Shown here: positions 49,301-59,495 of the stretch, in pieces
Layout: every line of letters begins with the position of its first letter
Position numbering within the stretch: the stretch's first letter is position 1
The notes under the pieces: model-generated
What the model saw: the letters and a program-made list of their open reading frames with translations, nothing else
What the model was told of the DNA's origin: nothing
Databases searched by the model: none
Position numbers and translations under genes: made by a program
Source of the DNA: Argopecten irradians
Lineage: Eukaryota > Mollusca > Bivalvia > Pectinida > Pectinidae
DNA length: 64,000 nucleotides
Reading direction: 5' to 3'
Assembly: GCF_041381155.1 (NCBI RefSeq)
Contig: NC_091135.1
Span: 54,635,997-54,699,996 of the forward strand

Positions 49301-51352
49301 CTGACATGTACCAGTAAGCATCGTAAGCTTCATAATGTAAAAAGACTACACAAATACATTTTAATTACCTCATGTATAGACTCTGAATCAGCGCTACTCA
49401 GTGAAGTACGTATGGAAAGAGCTAATGTTGTAGCAGAAAAGTCAGTCGGAAGTTGTACGGAAAAGAATGTTTTTTATTTGTGACATTGGTCATCAAACTT
49501 TTACCTTCGTTGTGAAGACAACTTCTACATGCTTTACTCCTTCGTATTCTTATACTGTCTGGGCCCAGTTTGAATGTTTCCTTTACTTAAGTTCTGTAAT
49601 ACTTTCCAGCGGTGAAGCTCTAAGTTAAGAGATACTCATGACACTAAATCCTGGCCATTACTACTACTACTAGTCTGATGACAGTGTACTCACCATATAG
49701 TCATTGACATATGACATCAGAAATATTTACTGGTTATGTGTAACATAATCCTTTTCATCATGGACTTTTAGTTCAAAATAATGTTGTTGTATCACTATGG
49801 AGGCAAACATTATCTTTACAAACTTTCCTTGTAGATGAGGACTTCCAGAGAATACAGACAGAGTTTATGGAGAAATATTATCAGGAGTTTGATGACACAG
49901 AAGAAAACAAATTTATTTACACAGATATCCATAGAGAATATGTAAGTTATATACAGTGTATACTGAATACGCATGGAGAATATGTTAAGTTATATACAAT
50001 GTATATACATACAGATATCCATAGAGAATATCCTAGTTTAATGTTTACAAATATCCCTAGAGAATATGTAAGTTTTATATATACTGATATCCATAGAGAA
50101 TATCTAAGTTTTATATATACTGATGTCCATAGAGAATATCTAAGTTTTATATATACTGATATCCATAGAGAATATCTAAGTTTTATATGTATTGATATCC
50201 ATAGAGAATATCTAAGTTTTATATATACTGATATCCATAGAGAATATCTAAGTTTTATATGTATTGATATCCATAGAGAAAATATGTATAGAATACGTAA
50301 GTTTTATATACACACATTATCCATAGAAAATACAAACCATTCGTGTGTGTACTGATTTTAATGGATATTAAGCAAGTTTTTTCCCCTTTTTACACAAAGT
50401 ATAGACAATATGTTAGTTACTGATCATGAATAGAATGTATTCAAATGCTTCCTTGTTATGAACAGGTTCAATTAATAGAGAAGCACTTAGATGATGAGCT
50501 CACGAAACGCATGCCAGGATTTTCCATGGGTGAATTTACACATCAAATTATGTAAGTACCAGTTATTGCATGTACTATATATCAAACTATGTACCACATT
50601 ATACCTGATAAAGGGACTAGTATCTCCAGTGGTGATGGAACGTAACTCTCTGTAATCTTTCCTCTGAAATGACATTAGTCTGGTACAATTTATATCATCA
50701 TTTAGCATCATTCCATCACCAATAGAAGCAATAGTCCCACACAAAGTTATCAGGTATCACATGGTACATGAATTAGTCCAATTGGCTTCGTCTCACCAAC
50801 TGAATTCAGTATTCTGTTGGCATATTGACCAATGTAAAATGTAAAGTGTACAATGAAGATGTATTAATCTGTTTGATATCATAAAAATGATTTGTTTTTC
50901 TCCTGACAGGGAAAGAAAAAATGAGCTGGAAGGCGAGATATTTGAGATGTTGCTAACATTTAGTGACTTTATGGCTTTTAAGGAGATGTTTCTTGACTTT
51001 AAAGCAGTAAGTGCATTTTTTTTGACAAGGAAACATTTTGTTGAATTTGAATTTAAATTTTGACAATGAGATAATATGATTAAAAGTAACTTCTGTGTTA
51101 ATATCTCTAGTTTGTGTTCATTTAACATAACTTATGAATAGATATGAAGAATTTACAAAGTTTTTAATTTGTCTTTATTAGGACAAAGAAGGACGAACAG
51201 TAGACCTAAGTGCCGGAATAATGGTGACATCAATGCAGGGTGGTGGTGACGACTGTGGCGACATGGTTGGAGATGAGGGAGGCATCTCATTAGATGACTG
51301 TACTTTTTCTTTAACAGGACATTCCTTTGGGGACGGCCCAGAGCAGAAATAG
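46381..51352 (+). CDS. ARL2BP: ADP-ribosylation factor-like protein 2-binding protein (BART), complete, 7 exons
   Basis: Effector that binds GTP-loaded ARL2 (and ARL3) and is linked in vertebrates to centrosomes, cilia and mitochondria (family knowledge). Coding exons: 46381-46411, 48433-48490, 48946-49007, 49835-49941, 50466-50551, 50910-51006, 51182-51352. All introns are GT-AG with GTAAGT donors, and phases chain exactly to 612 nt, giving 203 aa. The BART domain covers about residues 34-154: EDIIM at 46-50, KYYQEFDDTEENKFIYT at 64-80, LLTFSDFMAFKEMFLDFKA at 129-147, then KEGR. These match the human protein (163 aa) almost block for block. The N-terminus is about 17 residues longer and acidic. 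The C-terminal tail (155-203) is Gly/Asp-rich and not conserved with vertebrates as far as I recall. The start is the first ATG after a short leader (MASNFDDDQA). Intron 4 carries a minisatellite copied from the exon 4 end. A tRNA-Gly lies upstream on the other strand. Confidence 0.96.
46412..48432 (+). other. ARL2BP intron 1
   Basis: GT-AG intron of about 2.0 kb with donor GTAAGT and acceptor ACTTTCAG. Apart from the 84 bp duplication it is AT-rich sequence in which I see no exon, RNA gene or recognisable element. Confidence 0.7.
47381..47548 (+). repeat. 84 bp tandem duplication in ARL2BP intron 1
   Basis: Two essentially identical 84 bp units starting AAGGTTGGTTCTGTCACCCA at 47381 and 47465. 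The near-identity suggests a recent event. The unit length is a multiple of 3, which explains the small open frame across it on the minus strand; no protein is suspected. Confidence 0.9.
49008..49834 (+). other. ARL2BP intron 3
   Basis: GT-AG intron of about 830 bp. An open stretch of 100 codons at 49181-49483 has no recognisable domain and no convincing splice sites. A short direct repeat (GGTAGCTAGTCAGTTTGC) occurs twice near 49147-49184. I see no gene inside it. Confidence 0.6.
49919..50345 (+). repeat. 36 bp minisatellite built from the ARL2BP exon 4 end and its splice donor
   Basis: About ten units of 36 bp (core GATATCCATAGAGAATAT followed by an AAGTTTTATATATACT-like half). The first unit is the real end of exon 4 (codons DIHREY) plus its GTAAGT donor at 49942. 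Later units are copies of that exon-intron junction. Most have CTAAGT in place of GTAAGT. One at about 50068 keeps an intact GTAAGT. The array stays open in the exon 4 reading frame up to about 50352. Confidence 0.92.
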
Positions 51353-51701
51353 TGTCTGTCCTAGTGAATTAGTGCTAACCATGTCTATCATAAGTGAATT
51401 GTTACTGCCTCAATATTGATTGGATCTGTATGATCGGTGGAGTGTCTGACCAGTCTGCCAAAATGTCCACATGTACACATGTAATGGTGAGTGTTGTTGT
51501 GTATACATGGAGTTAAGATATTCTCATGCTGAAAGTTTCTCGCCCTTTTGTGGTTGACTTTCACCATGTGATAGCAATTTCCATATCGAATGATAAATCT
51601 ATTGAATTTGAAAATTTGCCTGTTTTTGTGAAGCTTATTTTCACCCCTGAACGTTTATAATGAACTGTCCCAGCCTTTAATTGGAAGAGATCAAATTTGT
51701 C

Positions 51702-51897
51702 TTCAGGGATGAATGAGTTAATTCCTGTTCTATTGCTGAGTGGTATGCCATTCAGGGATGAATGAGTTAATTCCTGTTCTATTGCTGAGCGGTATGCCAT
51801 TCAGGGATGAATGAGTTAATTCCTGTTCTATTGCTGAGCGGTATGCCATTCAGGGATGAATGAGTTAATTCCTGTTCTATTGCTGAGTGGTATACCA
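51702..51897 (+). repeat. 49 bp tandem repeat, 4 copies, in the probable ARL2BP 3'UTR
   Basis: Units begin TTCAGGGATGAATGAGTTAA at 51702, 51751, 51800 and 51849 and are nearly identical, with single changes (GAGTGG/GAGCGG). They lie 350 bases past the ARL2BP stop, so probably in the 3'UTR. Possible poly(A) signals AATAAA lie near 52,552, 53,346 and 53,785. Confidence 0.85.
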
Positions 51898-54087
51898 TCA
51901 TTATTGTTCATACACTCACAATACAGAAAAGATGTCAAGACTTCTATACAGATTCCAATGACTAGATTTTTGGTGGTTTTATTATTAAAGGTTAATTTTT
52001 TCTAATGAAGTTTGTAATTTTACAGATAAATTTTGGGGTGGGTATACTCAAATTTTAGGGATATTTGACACCAATATTTTGTTACATTAATATTTTATTA
52101 AGCTATAAAAGCTCTCAAAGTAGCTGTAGTTGAGCTGAAATCAGTACTTGAGGCGAAAATTCAAAAGCAGGAAAATATAATCGTAATATCTTGTTGAATC
52201 AAGAAATCGCACGAAAGGGAGATATACATATTACAGATATTTACAGAGTTGGTACACTTGTGATAAGGACTTTGTCTTATTGCACAATTCTTTGTATCTC
52301 GGAATCTTAAAAGCTCTTTAAGAAAATTAATTTTCTACTGCACAGTTGTTTTTCAAACCTCGCTGAGGTATTCATTTATAGAAATAGTGTTTTAAGTTAT
52401 TTATATGTGAATTCAGGTAAAAATCACCTCACAAATCTATTTCATTTTCATGGCTATATGATATATGTAATTGTTGTTTATATAACTCAAGTCAAAATCC
52501 CAGGGGAGGTTATATCAATCAAAAATGGAAATTAGGAACAGTACTTTAGTAAATAAAACAAATATTTATATACTCTGTCTGCACTACTCTCACGGTAGGT
52601 GACAGTTGTTTTATTACTGATAGGTACTCAAATAATTATAGCTATAAACTATTTACCATCTAAACCTCTCTGCTACTCCAATACTCCGTCCATATAGATC
52701 TGGAAGCTATTAGCTGTATACAAATATGTGTGACTAACGTTTACCGCCCTTCAATCTAAAGCTCGCATCAACTCATTATCCATCCCACCTCACCTGAACT
52801 GTTTCAATTATTGCCTGTTAGTAATTAATGACTTTATGTAAGTCCGTCCTTAGAATTTTGTCCTATCACCTGTTGATATGTTAGTTTACTTTTACAAATT
52901 TTTAAGGTTCATTGAGATAATTAGTATGTGTTGTTGAAATTGGGGACTTGGCACAAATTCCAAACCAGTAATACAATTGTATGAATATTGTGTTGGAACT
53001 TGGAGCCAAATCCCAAGTGATTTTGGAGATGACATTCAATATTTAGATAAAGACATTGCAGGAATAAGTAATACTTGGATTGTATACAATTTTATTTTCA
53101 CTTTGTATTGTTGTGTTAATTGTAAACAAAACACAGATTTGAAGGGATATCCTTCATTTTGTGTCTGCACTGTAATATATTATTTTATTGACGGTTGGAT
53201 GGGAATGAATGAACAACGGTGCAAGTTTTAGCTTATGGTTGAATCAGAATTAGAGGGGTGCATGATAAATGTTAAATCACTTTTAGGGTTAATACATGAT
53301 AATTTTGTCGGTCTGATAAATGTAGTGATCTGATGCAGTGGTTATTAATAAAGGGGTCATTCAACCATATTGGTCCATTTCTTGAACTTCCAACTTTCAT
53401 AACTTTGCCATAGTTTCCTGTGGCTCTGAGACCAACCTTTGAAATATAGATGTCTGAATAAAAGTCTTCACCGGACAGCTACTTGTTGTCCATGTCTGGT
53501 GTAAGGTCATAATTAGGAGGAAACTCCGACTAGCTGTCAGCATGTCCATGTCTGGTATAAAATATGGAGGAAACTGACTATACTGGACATCAGTTAACAA
53601 GTCCGGTGTGAGAGTAGACGACTTGTGCTGTTATGGGTATGCTTTCTCATTTATTTGGCCAGAATAATGATTCTTGCACAGTGTTGTATATATACGAGAG
53701 TGAGTTTCTGTGTGTTTGGTTCTGTGTGTCAGTAACGTGACTGAGAGAAAGCTAGTTTTTGTTTATATGTATTATATTTACATCAATAAATTATTATTTG
53801 AATCTAACAACTGCCTCTCTAGTTCATTTAGAAAAGCCTAATAATTTTAGTATTTGAAAATAACAAAGTCAGAGTACAAAATTGGTTACCATAGTTTAAG
53901 GATATCATATGATGAACTCACAAGACATGAGGTGTGAAATAAATCTGCAAATGTTATCTTCACGTTGCTGAAATAGAATGTGAAGAACGAGGGACCCTGT
54001 ACTACGTAAACAAGGATCACATAGGGATACTGGCGTCGACAAAAACTTGTCTCCATTCCTCATGTCTACAAATGTGACAATATGTCG
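51898..54087. other. Convergent intergenic/3'UTR region of ARL2BP and the VWC gene
   Basis: Holds possible plus-strand AATAAA signals (near 52,552, 53,346 and 53,785) for ARL2BP. A minus-strand AATAAA near 53,656 could serve the VWC gene, about 430 bases past its stop. At 53480-53600 CATGTCTGGTGTAAGG and CATGTCTGGTATAAAA head a short diverged duplication. Open frames here show no domain. Confidence 0.45.
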
Positions 54088-57000
54088 CTAACGGCCGATA
54101 AAGATATCACACACTGCTCTCCGACAGCAGTCGTTACTGGGATCAACCTCCAGACGACATCCTGGGGGCGCTGTGGTCAACGTCTCCGAACACGGGGTCC
54201 TGTAATACATTACAAACAAAGGTTATAAATAAGGATATGGGAGTCGCACCGCAATGGAAATAATGGTTTATTGTGTTTATTACTCGATCTACCCAAGATA
54301 CACTTAAAGGGCCTTAATTGCACAAACGTGTGTTGCGAAGATCAATGTTTTGACCTGTCTCACAACAATGACACAAAGAAAATAAATGCTGCTGCCCGCT
54401 GATCTCTCGTACATATGTTCCTGGCAAAAGACACCAATTGGTACACTGGAAAACGTCTTCCTTGAAGAGTTATTAATGTCATTTCCTCCACCTGGGGCCG
54501 GCTTTCCAGTTCTCATTAGGCATAGTTTCTCTTATTTCATCTTGCCCACAATATTTAAAATCATATATTCTCGGAGTAGTAAAGAAGAAACAAAGCCAAG
54601 ACAAGATAATTTTAATCATTGCCGTTTGACCATTTGTAATACAGAGCTGTACACTATCTCAATCTGTATTTAGTTGTTAAAGACAATTTCATGTAGAATA
54701 AACTAAGCTGCAAATGTGCGGTTTTGATGGTCTTTGTATAATAATTCATTTTACTGTAATTCGCTTACAAAACGTAACATGGTGACAACTTAAATTCAGG
54801 GTTACATGTAGGTTTTACATAACAAACCTTTTATTACAGGTGAAAAATCCCGTGAAGGCATTTTCACAGGAACAGGTTAATTCGCATCCCTCTGACCATT
54901 TCTCGCCTTGTTCGTAGATCTGGCCCTTGTACTCACAATGGCCTAAAGCGCAAAAGCAGAAATCATTCATTGTATATCTCAAACTTTAAGTAAAACATTT
55001 TATCTTTATTTCGCAAGTGTTCACTCACAGAAAAATATCTTTGCTACGAAATGATGTAATGTGTAACACGCACGATTCGTTACTAAATAAATATACACAT
55101 GTAAAAAAAAAATCTGAAAATGAGATAAATAGTGGAATGTTTGATAACCCGTACAACCAAGTAAAATGAAGTCTGTGAAAACATACGGAATCTTGTACTT
55201 ATTTCTATTTAATTTCAATCACTACGGATTTGTATAAGTTGTAAGCACTCCTTTGCATATTATTTAAAACCAAAACCTTTTTGAGGAAAATTACATGGCC
55301 TATGCTGGCAAGCCAAGTTGTCATTTATACACTGAGCAATCTAATGTCTATCTAAAATACATCAATAGTATATAACATCTTATGCATACATATCTTTTGA
55401 ACAAAATAGATATTGAGTGTTGATAATTTAAGATATTTTATATCGTTTAAGATATATTATCTGTATCTTTCAGAAGGTAAATATATCTTATATAATCTTG
55501 GATCAACATTGCTCTGTGAATAAATGACAACTTGGTTTGTCGTCGCAAATAATCATCAATATTTAATTATATAAGAAATGCTGCCATTCATTCTGTATAC
55601 TAATTCAGAAAGAGGGCGTTATTAAGTTTTATAACCCAATTTCCGATTTTTTTCATTTGAATGTTTCAGATAAAATATGTTAAAACTTCTAAACGTATCA
55701 GTCTCACATCTAAACACGCCAAATTAACACATAAACATTCACATCTAAACACGCCAAATTAACACATAAACATTCACATCTAAACACGCCAAATTAACAC
55801 ATAGACATTCACATCTAAACACGCCAAATTAACACATAAACATTCACATCTAAACACGCCAAATTAACACATAACATTCACATCTAAACACGCCAAATTA
55901 ACACATAAACATTCACATCTAAACACGCCAAATTAAACACATAAACATTCACATCTAAACACGCCAAATTAACACATAAACATTCACATCTAAACACGCC
56001 AAATTAACACATAAACATTCACATCTAAACACGCCAAATTAACACATAAACATTCACATCTAACACGCCAAATCAACACATAACATTCACATCTAAACAC
56101 GCCAAATTAACACATAAACATTCACATCTAAACACGCCAAATTAACACATAACATTCACATCTAAACACGCTAAATTAAACACATAAACATTCACATCTA
56201 AACACGCCAAATTAACACATAAACATTCACATCTAAACACGCCAAATTAAACACATAAACATTCACATCTAAACACGCCAAATTAACACATAACATTCAC
56301 ATCTAAACACGCCAAATTAACACATAAACATTCACATCTAACACGCCAAATTAACACATAACATTCACATCTAAACACGCCAAATTAACACATAACATTC
56401 ACATCTAAACACGCCAAATTAACACATAACATTCTCATCTAAACTCGCCAAATTAACACATAAACATTCACATCTTAACACACCAAATTAACACATAAAC
56501 ATTCACATCTAAACACGCCAAATTAACACATAAACATTCACATCTAAACACGCCAAATTAACACATAAACATTCACATCTAACACGCCAAATTAACACAT
56601 AACATTCACATCTAAACACGCCAAACTAACACATAAACATTCACATCTAAACACGCCAAATTAACACATAAACATTCACATCTAAACACGAAAATTAACA
56701 CATAAACATTCACATCTAAACACGCCAAATTAACACATAAACATTCACATCTAAACACGCCAAATTAACACATTAACATTCACATCTAAACACGCCAAAC
56801 GCCAAACTAACACATAAACATTCACATCTAAACACGCCAAATTAACACATAAACATTCACATCTAAACACGAAAATTAACACATAAACATTCACATCTAA
56901 ACACGCCAAATTAACACATAAACATTCACATCTAAACACGCCAAATTAACACATTAACATTCACATCTAAACACGCCAAACTAACACATAAACATTCACA

Positions 57001-58374
57001 TCTAAACACGCCAAATTAAAACATAAACATTCACATCTAAACATGCCAAATTAACACATAAACATTCACATCTAAACACGCCAAATTAAACACATAAACA
57101 TTCACATCTAAACACGCCAAATTAACACATAACGTTCACATCTAAACACGCCAAATTAACATTCACATGTGGTAGATTTAGGTAAGGTGCAGGTATTATC
57201 AAATAGAAAACACTATTTATGTTTCATGTTTTTAAAATACATTAAAAAAATAACGACAAAAAGACCGTTTTCGTTTTTACGGTTTGACTGGTTGGGCCGT
57301 TTGTAAAAGTATTTCAACTATAAACCTGACGGACCTTCAGATTTTGACATGGGCCTATAAAGGCTTTGTCAACGTTCGTCTGAAAACATTAAAAAGCGAA
57401 TGACTCTACTAGGTCCAACCAATCAACCTGTATAAACGAAAACGGCCTTAGTCATGAACTGATGGCCTCCCTTGGTCTACGTGACCGGATATGACATGTG
57501 TCTTGACTAAGGTGTAACTGTTATATATAGAGCAGAACTGATACTTGTGGAAATAAGTCTACCCTATAATTCAATACAAATGTAATAATAGGTAAAATTA
57601 TTACATTCCCAAACCTTCTAAAATATAATTAAATCTTTATTCTTTATTAAATCTTCGAAGTATATCTATTTAGTCTTTGCCTGTAAAATGGTATCCCATA
57701 CCGAAAATAAGTATCCTCTGTTTTGTGTTTGATATAAGCTATGTAATTTGGCATTTCCCTCTTAATTTTCGTGGTTTTATATAGGGATTTTTTTCGCAGA
57801 AAATCGTATCCTACCAGCAAGTAAATGATTTATATCAAGATTTGAAATAAAGAGGAACGTGCGTTAGTAAATTTTAATAAAAAATAATGATATTTTAAAA
57901 ATGAACCAGCAGAGAAAATAAGCCAATATGATAAGGTAGGAAGTCATAAAATGTTCCATCTTTATTCAATAGTTGGTTTAATCTTACCTTGTCCAGTGTA
58001 CTCTCTGTTAGCTGGAACTGCATTAGCTGAAATGCAACGATTTGTAAAAGATGTTTAAAACAAATTTACTTTAAAATAAAGACACTTTTTTTAATATGAT
58101 GTGATGACACTCATTTGGTGTTTTTTTTTTCATTGTAAAGCCGCCCTAACACTGTAGTGAGAAAAGTTTTAAAAAAAAAAAAAAAGAAGAAACAAAACCC
58201 CCGCGCAATCTATTCATGGGTTGTTTCCATTTATAAATCTAATCAAATGGCGCCAATATGAAATATCAAAATGAAAGACCAACATCATTTGTTTTTAGTT
58301 CGGAATATATTTGATGACTTACCTGTGTGCCACAGCACAACACAAACCACAAAGCCAGCTAATGTTCGGATCAT
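54088..58374 (-). CDS. Small secreted protein with a single von Willebrand factor C domain, complete, 4 exons
   Basis: Exons in transcription order: 58374-58323, 58026-57988, 54942-54828, 54199-54088. Phases chain exactly (1, 1, 2) to 318 nt, giving 105 aa. Residues 1 to about 20 are a signal peptide (MIRTLAGFVVCVVLWHT). The mature part is one cysteine-rich domain with ten cysteines at 33, 50, 54, 56, 66, 72, 83, 93, 94 and 99, including CELTCSC and a terminal CCRRAVC. This is the ten-cysteine VWC pattern of BMP-binding and matrix proteins, and resembles short single-VWC secreted proteins. Donors of exons 1 and 2 are GTAAGT/GTAAGA; exon 3 uses the weaker GTTTGT. The exon 2-3 intron (about 3 kb) contains a 35 bp minisatellite. 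The gene is convergent to ARL2BP. A TATA box and a CRE lie upstream. Function is not known: a BMP/TGF-beta modulator, a matrix protein or an immune effector are all possible. Confidence 0.88.
55705..57168 (+). repeat. 35 bp minisatellite, about 42 copies, in the VWC gene intron
   Basis: The unit reads CACATCTAAACACGCCAAAT followed by TAACACATAAACATT. Length varies between units by one base in A-runs, with a few internal deletions and one GCCAAAC duplication. It lies wholly between VWC exons 2 and 3. Units are too uniform and lack spacers, so it is not a CRISPR array. Confidence 0.97.
57261..57449. mobile_element. MITE/foldback element, ~190 bp, in the VWC gene intron
   Basis: The left arm AAGACCGTTTTCGTTTTTAC and the reverse complement of the right arm AAGGCCGTTTTCGTTTATAC agree over about 35 bases, including GGTTGACTGGTTGG/GGTTGATTGGTTGG. 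The interior is unrelated. There is no coding capacity, so this is a short non-autonomous DNA element. The target duplication is not clear. Confidence 0.7.
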
Positions 58375-58476
58375 AATCCACAACTAAAACTACACCAATT
58401 CTGGCTGGTTTTGGTAAAGATAGATTACACAAATTTGAGATAAGACAGAGATCTAAAGATAACAACTATGATCTAG

Positions 58477-58483
58477 TTTTATA
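58477..58483 (-). promoter_or_regulatory. TATA box of the VWC gene
   Basis: TATAAAA on the minus strand (context CTTTATAAAAC), about 103 bases upstream of the ATG at 58374. This predicts a start site near 58450 and a leader of about 75 bases. It is the only good TATA in the first 250 bases upstream. Confidence 0.5.
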
Positions 58484-58512
58484 AAGAACTTGCCTGGGAA
58501 TCTCTCTCTTAT

Positions 58513-58520
58513 TGACGTCA
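58513..58520. promoter_or_regulatory. CRE palindrome upstream of the VWC gene
   Basis: Perfect TGACGTCA, 30 bases upstream of the TATA box. It is the full cAMP-response element bound by CREB/ATF-type bZIP factors. The extended string TGACGTCATAGGTG also occurs at about 60629-60642, so it could instead be part of a dispersed repeat. Confidence 0.4.
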
Positions 58521-59039
58521 TAGGTGATGAATAGTTGAGCATTAACATATGCCCATTATTTAATCATCTAAATGCAACAGCTAGAATCAAATTGAGTAAT
58601 CTTATTATTCCCATTCACATTTTAGCATTAATACCTTATTACATAATTGTCAATATTGTAACGTAGACACAAATTTATATACACAAAAAATGTACAGAAT
58701 ACGTAACTTAAACAGGAAGAATTACATAGATTTTCTCTCTACTATGTTCGATGAGTTTTGGAGATACTCTTATATAAAATAATGTTGTGTTTACTGCTAA
58801 TTTGTTTGTAAAATTCTACCATACCGGATTTGTTTGGAGATGGTAAAAATAGGCTGTGCCTGATTCCAAATCCATTTGCTCTTTTTGCAATAAAATTTGT
58901 TAAAACTGAAATGATCTATTTTTGAAAATATTGGCGGATGAAATTTCCTACCAGTAAAATATAGCTTGAAGTGTTGAAAATTAATAATGTTGTACGTTGC
59001 AAGTGAAAATGGACGATATTTTTTAAAATTCAAGTATCA

Positions 59040-59495
59040 AAAGCAGATGTAAAACCTAGTAAAACACCCATTTAATATACCAGTTGTTAGTTCAAGCCAT
59101 TAAAATTAAAGTATAAAAAGCAGATGTAAAACTTAGTAAAAAAAACTTTTGATATACCAGTTGTTAGTTCAAGCCATTAAAATTAAAGTATAAAAACAGA
59201 TGTAAAACTTAGTAAAAAACTTAGTAAAAAACTTTGATATACTAGTTGTTAGTTCAAGCCATTAGAATTAAAGTATAAAAAGCAGATGTAAAACTTCATA
59301 AAAAAAAACACTTTGATATACCAGTTGTTAATTCAAGCCATTAGAATTAAAGTATAAAAAACAGATGTAAAACTTAATAAAAAAAATCTTTGATATACCA
59401 ATTGTTAGTTCAAGCCATTAAAATTAAAGTATAAAAAACAGATGTAAAACTTAGTAAAAAAACTTTGATATACCAGTTGTTATTTCAAGCCATTT
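59040..59495 (+). repeat. ~73-85 bp tandem repeat, about 6 copies
   Basis: Units contain AAAGCAGATGTAAAACTTAG, a variable A-run, TTTGATATACCAGTTGTTAG and TTCAAGCCATTAAAATTAAA. Length differs between units through A-run size and a partial duplication near 59210-59230. Confidence 0.9.

Noticed and set aside
49181-49483. 100-codon open frame in ARL2BP intron 3
   Set aside because: No domain, no splice sites, not needed for a continuous ARL2BP chain.
50487-51128. Minus-strand open frames across ARL2BP exons 5-6
   Set aside because: Antisense shadows of coding exons and introns.
52977-53231. 84-codon open frame downstream of ARL2BP
   Set aside because: Cysteine and tyrosine content is that of AT-rich random sequence; no domain, signal peptide or splice context.
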